Shown: positions 6,269 to 8,994 of the stretch, piece after piece
Numbering within the stretch: position 1 is the stretch's first letter
Layout: the number at the start of each line of letters is the position of its first letter
NCBI GenBank assembly: GCA_031274005.1
Contig: JAISQU010000026.1
Span: 1-8,994, forward strand
DNA from: Spirochaetales bacterium
GTDB taxonomy: Bacteria; Spirochaetota; Spirochaetia; DTKZ01
Direction: 5' to 3'
Length of the DNA stretch: 8,994 nt
The notes under the pieces: model-generated
What the model saw: only the letters and a program-made list of their open reading frames with translations
Told to the model about the DNA's origin: nothing
The model's database searches: none
Program-made: the position numbers and the translations under genes

Positions 6269-6274
6269 TTTGGT

Positions 6275-7591
6275 ATGACAGACAGGAATGAGCTTAAAAA
6301 AGACCTGTGCGCCTGCATAGACAAGGCCGCGGAGGAAATCGAACATTACGCGCAGTCCGTTTTCAGCGAACCGGAGCTTGGCTATAAAGAAGTAAAAACC
6401 GCCGCCAAAACAGCGGACTTTTTCCGTAAACTGGGCCTGAAAACCGAAGAGGGCCTGGCCATTACCGGGGTAAAAGCCGTTCTTGAAGGCGGAAAAAGCG
6501 GCCCGGCCATCGCCATTATGGGAGAGCTTGACGCCATTGGCTGTCCCGAAGCGCCATCGGCGAACCGCGAAACAGGGGCGGCCCATACCTGCGGGCATTT
6601 CCTGCAGTTAGGCGCCATGATGGGGGCGGCGATTGCCTTGATCGAATTGCGGAAAAAACAAGAGTTCTGCGGCAATGTCGTTTTTTTCGCCGTACCCGCC
6701 GAGGAATATGTGGAAATCGCCTACCGCAGCAGGCTGCGCGAGGAAGGCAAGCTGCACTTTCTCAGCGGCAAACAGGAGCTTATTTTTCGCGGGGATCTCG
6801 CGGGAATAGATATGGCGATGATGATTCATTCCAACGCCTACAGCCCGGAGGCCGCCGTGTATATCGGAAAATCCTCCAACGGCTTTGTCGGCAAGACCAT
6901 ACAGTATATCGGCAAAGAAGCCCACGCCGCCGCCGCGCCCCACGAAGGGATCAACGCGCTGAACGCGGCCATGCTGGGCCTTATGGGAATCCACGCCCTG
7001 CGTGAAACCTTCAAAGACGAAGACCACATCCGCGTCCATCCGGTTATTACCAAGGGCGGCGATTTGGTGAACTCCGTTCCCGCGGATGTGCGGCTGGAAA
7101 CCTACGTCCGGGGAAAAACCATGAAAACCATCGAGGCCACGCATGAAAAAATCGACCGCGCCCTGCGCGCCGGCGGCGAGGCGGTGGGCGCTCGTACCAT
7201 TATACAAACCAGCCACGGGCAGCTGCCCCTTACTTGTCCCGAAGAAATGAACGAAATTTTTATCAATAACGCGAAGTTCGCCCGCCCTGATGTTAAAATA
7301 TGCCGGGTTGAACATTTTTCCGGCTCCACCGACATGGGGGATGTTTCCCATGTTATGCCCGCCATTCATCCCTTCATCGGCGGGGTTACCGGCGCGCTGC
7401 ACGGGCGGGATTTCGCGGTAACGGATTTTTCCGCGGCCTGCCTGTTACCGGCGAAGGCAATGGCCTTGAGCGTTGTTGACCTTTTGTGCGATAACGCCGG
7501 GCTGGCAGAGAAAATCATCGCGGCGAATAAACCCTTGTTGACGCAAAAAGAATATGTGACTAAAATGAACGAATATTTCAAGACTACATAG
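6275..7591 (+). CDS. M20-family metallo-amidohydrolase (M20D / AbgB-like)
   Basis: This 438-residue cytoplasmic enzyme probably hydrolyses an amide bond of an N-acyl or aminobenzoyl amino-acid conjugate using a two-metal centre. Seen: GELDAIGCPEA at 83-93, HTCGH at 104-108 (Cys106 and His108 are metal-ligand candidates as in M20D), PAEE at 141-144 (catalytic and ligand Glu), His184 in MMIHSN, His217 in KEAHAAAAP within the dimerisation domain, GSTDMGDVS at 350-358, and GALHGRDF at 373-380 (His376, distal ligand). All key residues are present, so the enzyme should be active. No signal peptide is seen. It is the first gene of an operon with two membrane proteins (8-base gap to the next gene), so the substrate is probably imported by them. 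This echoes AbgAB with the AbgT transporter, although the transporter here is of another type. The family is certain; the substrate is unknown. Confidence 0.88.
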   Translation: MTDRNELKKDLCACIDKAAEEIEHYAQSVFSEPELGYKEVKTAAKTADFFRKLGLKTEEGLAITGVKAVLEGGKSGPAIAIMGELDAIGCPEAPSANRETGAAHTCGHFLQLGAMMGAAIALIELRKKQEFCGNVVFFAVPAEEYVEIAYRSRLREEGKLHFLSGKQELIFRGDLAGIDMAMMIHSNAYSPEAAVYIGKSSNGFVGKTIQYIGKEAHAAAAPHEGINALNAAMLGLMGIHALRETFKDEDHIRVHPVITKGGDLVNSVPADVRLETYVRGKTMKTIEATHEKIDRALRAGGEAVGARTIIQTSHGQLPLTCPEEMNEIFINNAKFARPDVKICRVEHFSGSTDMGDVSHVMPAIHPFIGGVTGALHGRDFAVTDFSAACLLPAKAMALSVVDLLCDNAGLAEKIIAANKPLLTQKEYVTKMNEYFKTT

Positions 7592-7599
7592 GAGGAGAG

Positions 7600-8433
7600 A
7601 TGAAAAACATTAAGCTGCATTTAATCGTCCTGGTTCTAATCATCATTGCTGAGCTTATCGGAACGATCAGCTTTCAGGTCGGCCCGGGAAGGGTAGTGCT
7701 GGTCCCCATGCTCTATGCGCTCATTTTGGGAATCCTGCTCACGCTCAGGTTTGTCAAAGTCGCCAGCCATAAAGACATGGTTGACGCAAGCTCCCTCATC
7801 AGCCTTACCCTGCTGCTTCTCATGGCCCGTTACGGTACGCTGGTCGGCCCTACGCTTGATAAAATCATCGCCGCCAGCCCGGCCCTCATTTTGCAGGAGC
7901 TTGGCAACCTGGGCACGCTCTTTATCGGCGTTCCTGTCGCGGTCCTCCTGGGGCTCAAGCGCGAAGCCATAGGCGGCGCGCACTCCGTGGCCCGCGAACC
8001 CAACGTCGCCCTTATCGGCGACATGTACGGCCTTGACGGCCCCGAAGGCCGCGGAGTCATGGGCGTGTATATCTGCGGCACCGTATTCGGCACAATTTTT
8101 ATCGCCCTGCTTACAACCTTCTGCGCCGCGTATCTGCCCTTCCACCCATTCTCTCTTGCCATGGCAGCCGGCGTCGGAAGCGCCAGTATGATGACAGCCT
8201 CCGTCGGAACGCTCTCTTCGATGTTCCCCGACATGGCGCAGCAGATTCAGGCTTTCGGCGCGGCCAGCAACATGTTAAGCGGCCTTGACGGCCTTTACAT
8301 GTCTCTCTTTATAGCCCTGCCCGTAACCGAATGGCTCTACAGAAAATGCTATAAAGCAAAGTACGGGCAGGCCCCTGAAAAAGGCGTGCGCGCGGACACG
8401 CAAAAAATCGAAAAAAACAGGGAGGCCATATAA
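7600..8433 (+). CDS. DUF3100-like integral membrane protein, putative transporter large subunit
   Basis: This 277-residue protein has about seven hydrophobic segments (roughly 7-26, 32-51, 64-83, 100-119, 152-178, 184-207, 228-247) and a charged C-terminal tail, so it sits in the inner membrane. I recognise it as DUF3100-like from the overall pattern, especially the loop REAIGGAHSVAREPNVALIG (121-140) followed by GLDGPEGRG, and the small-residue helix AAGVGSASMMTASVGTLSS (189-207), which suggests a substrate or ion path. The ATG at 7600 has a strong AGGAGG at 7590-7595 overlapping the stop of the amidohydrolase gene, and its stop overlaps the next ATG, so it is tightly co-translated. Residues about 1-118 resemble the small membrane protein that follows. 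A role in importing the amidohydrolase substrate is inferred from the operon; no substrate is known to me. Confidence 0.75.
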   Translation: MKNIKLHLIVLVLIIIAELIGTISFQVGPGRVVLVPMLYALILGILLTLRFVKVASHKDMVDASSLISLTLLLLMARYGTLVGPTLDKIIAASPALILQELGNLGTLFIGVPVAVLLGLKREAIGGAHSVAREPNVALIGDMYGLDGPEGRGVMGVYICGTVFGTIFIALLTTFCAAYLPFHPFSLAMAAGVGSASMMTASVGTLSSMFPDMAQQIQAFGAASNMLSGLDGLYMSLFIALPVTEWLYRKCYKAKYGQAPEKGVRADTQKIEKNREAI

Positions 8434-8876
8434 TGAAACTGCTCCATTCCCTTATAGTTCTTCTCATCATCGGCGCGATGTCCCTGATCGCAAACCTCGT
8501 CGGCTACAAAAACTCAATCATAGAAGCGCTCCCCGGAATGCTCATCCTTATCGCCTTCGCGCTCGCGGGCATCCTTCTTGCAAAAGTCTTTCCCAAAATC
8601 CCCGCCGCCGCGTACATCGTCACCCTCGGCTGCATCCTGACATACCCGCCCGTACCCGGCGCCGCCTTCATCAACGCCGCCATGGCAAAAGTCAGCTTCA
8701 TGTCCCTGACAACCCCCATCCTCGCCTACGCCGGCATCGCCATAGGCAAGGACCTGGGCGTCTTCAAAAAATCAGGCTGGCGCATCATAGTCCTCGCCTG
8801 CGTTGTTTTTATCGGAACCTTTATAGGCTCCGCCATCATCGCCGAAGTCGTATTGCGATTACTGGGCCAAATCTGA
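8433..8876 (+). CDS. Small integral membrane protein, putative second transporter subunit
   Basis: This 147-residue protein has about four to five hydrophobic segments (roughly 4-23, 33-50, 58-76, 87-104, 116-143). The ATG overlaps the stop of the DUF3100-like gene as TAATG, with GGGAGG at 8420-8425. I do not recognise a named family. The second half, with SFMSLTTPILAYAGIAIGKD (88-107) followed by a basic loop and a glycine-rich helix (127-133), resembles half-repeats of two-domain carriers such as the LysO or bile-acid-symporter type folds. It also resembles residues 65-118 of the protein encoded just before it. The size and partnership recall two-subunit carriers such as malonate MadL/MadM. 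It probably pairs with the DUF3100-like protein. The gene is certain; its function is inferred. Confidence 0.7.
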   Translation: MKLLHSLIVLLIIGAMSLIANLVGYKNSIIEALPGMLILIAFALAGILLAKVFPKIPAAAYIVTLGCILTYPPVPGAAFINAAMAKVSFMSLTTPILAYAGIAIGKDLGVFKKSGWRIIVLACVVFIGTFIGSAIIAEVVLRLLGQI

Positions 8877-8914
8877 TTAGAGCCTGTTCAAAATCTCCTT
8901 ATAATTCGGAATTT

Positions 8915-8950
8915 GGGCGCATTTGCGGCGTAAAACGCCGCAAACCGGGC
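8915..8950. repeat. Palindromic repeat element, copy 2
   Basis: Perfect 10-base arms TTTGCGGCGT (8922-8931) and ACGCCGCAAA (8935-8944) flank an AAA loop. The left flank is GGCGCA (8916-8921) and the right flank is CCGGGC (8945-8950), identical to copy 1 at 6033-6081. Compared with copy 1, the stem has lost three T/A pairs at its base and gained GT/AC next to the loop, always on both arms. TTATAAT also occurs upstream of both copies, at 8900-8906 here. Confidence 0.75.
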
Positions 8951-8960
8951 CAGGAAATCG

Positions 8961-8975
8961 CACGGCGAAGCCGTG
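8961..8975. repeat. Short hairpin next to the palindromic repeat
   Basis: CACGGC (8961-8966) and GCCGTG (8970-8975) form perfect 6-base arms around GAA, extendable by a G-T and a C-G pair. It lies 10 bases after copy 2 of the palindromic repeat, so the two may be parts of one larger element that continues beyond the edge. Confidence 0.55.
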
Positions 8976-8994
8976 TGCTTGCAAAATAGGGCAA

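Larger units (their letters stand above)
5991..6274. other. Non-coding structured spacer between the divergent operons
   Basis: These 284 bases lie between the modA promoter and the amidohydrolase start. They hold a long palindrome (6051-6075), a weak pair of inverted ends (AGAGTAACG at 6011-6019 and CGTTACACT at 6200-6208), a GC-rich inverted repeat (6220-6244) and the ribosome site of the amidohydrolase gene. Minus-strand open frames cross it, but they have no supporting ribosome site or recognisable domain and run on into modA in the wrong frame. I did not find a convincing -35/-10 pair for the plus-strand operon. A TATAAT at 6039-6044 has no -35 partner and appears to belong to the repeat. 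Confidence 0.6.
8877..8994. other. Non-coding right-edge spacer with two hairpins
   Basis: No coding region is seen after the TGA at 8874-8876. The stretch holds the second copy of the palindromic repeat (8915-8950) and a separate hairpin (8961-8975). It contains no stem followed by a U-run, so no intrinsic terminator for the amidohydrolase operon is visible within the window. Confidence 0.6.

Noticed and set aside
6608..7402. Minus-strand open frame (264 codons) antisense to the amidohydrolase
   Set aside because: The plus-strand gene has complete M20 motifs and a good ribosome site; the antisense product has no recognisable domain.
7636..8145. Minus-strand open frame antisense to the DUF3100-like gene
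   Set aside because: The highly charged, His/Asp-rich translation is typical of the reverse strand of a membrane-protein gene.

Overview
The window is bacterial, with moderate-to-high GC and tightly packed genes. It looks most like a spirochaete, probably a Treponema-type genome. The support for that is soft: the ModA leader ends in a Phe-Ala-Gly-Gly-x-Lys-Glu-Glu stretch where a lipobox Cys would be expected, as I recall from treponemal solute-binding proteins, and a molybdate operon sits beside a VWA/solute-binding cluster. No rRNA, tRNA, CRISPR array, transposase or phage gene is visible.

Layout. Everything from 1 to about 5906 is read on the minus strand; everything from 6275 to 8876 is read on the plus strand. 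In minus-strand order the first block is a complete molybdate uptake operon, modA-modB-modC-mop (5906 to 3063). The last three genes are packed closely (modB/modC and modC/mop overlap by 4 bases). It is driven by a consensus sigma-70-type promoter (TTGACA, 16 bases, TATAAT) at 5963-5990. After 134 bases with no clear terminator, a second minus-strand block follows: a lipoprotein fusing a solute-binding domain to a von Willebrand factor A domain (2928-1360), an XpaC-like two-TM protein (1358-744) and a second solute-binding-like protein (747 to beyond the left edge). The last gene starts with TTG and runs off the window. Its sequence is visibly paralogous to the N-terminal half of the VWA fusion. 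The block resembles clusters that also carry a TelA-type toxic-anion-resistance gene; if so, telA should lie just left of the window.

The plus-strand block is a three-gene operon: an M20-family metallo-amidohydrolase (6275-7591), a DUF3100-like multi-TM protein (7600-8433) and a 147-residue membrane protein (8433-8876). It reads as an uptake-plus-hydrolysis cassette for an N-acylated or amide-linked amino-acid conjugate, with the transporter split into a large and a small subunit. The small subunit looks like the N-terminal half-repeat of the large one. Of everything here, this cassette and the paired solute-binding/VWA/XpaC block are the best candidates for poorly described systems.

Between the divergent operons (5991-6274) and at the right edge (8877-8994) the DNA is non-coding and structured. 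Both places carry a version of the same palindrome with common flanks (GGCGCA on the left, CCGGGC on the right), the same AAA loop, and stem changes that keep base pairing. This points to a dispersed REP/MITE-like repeat family.
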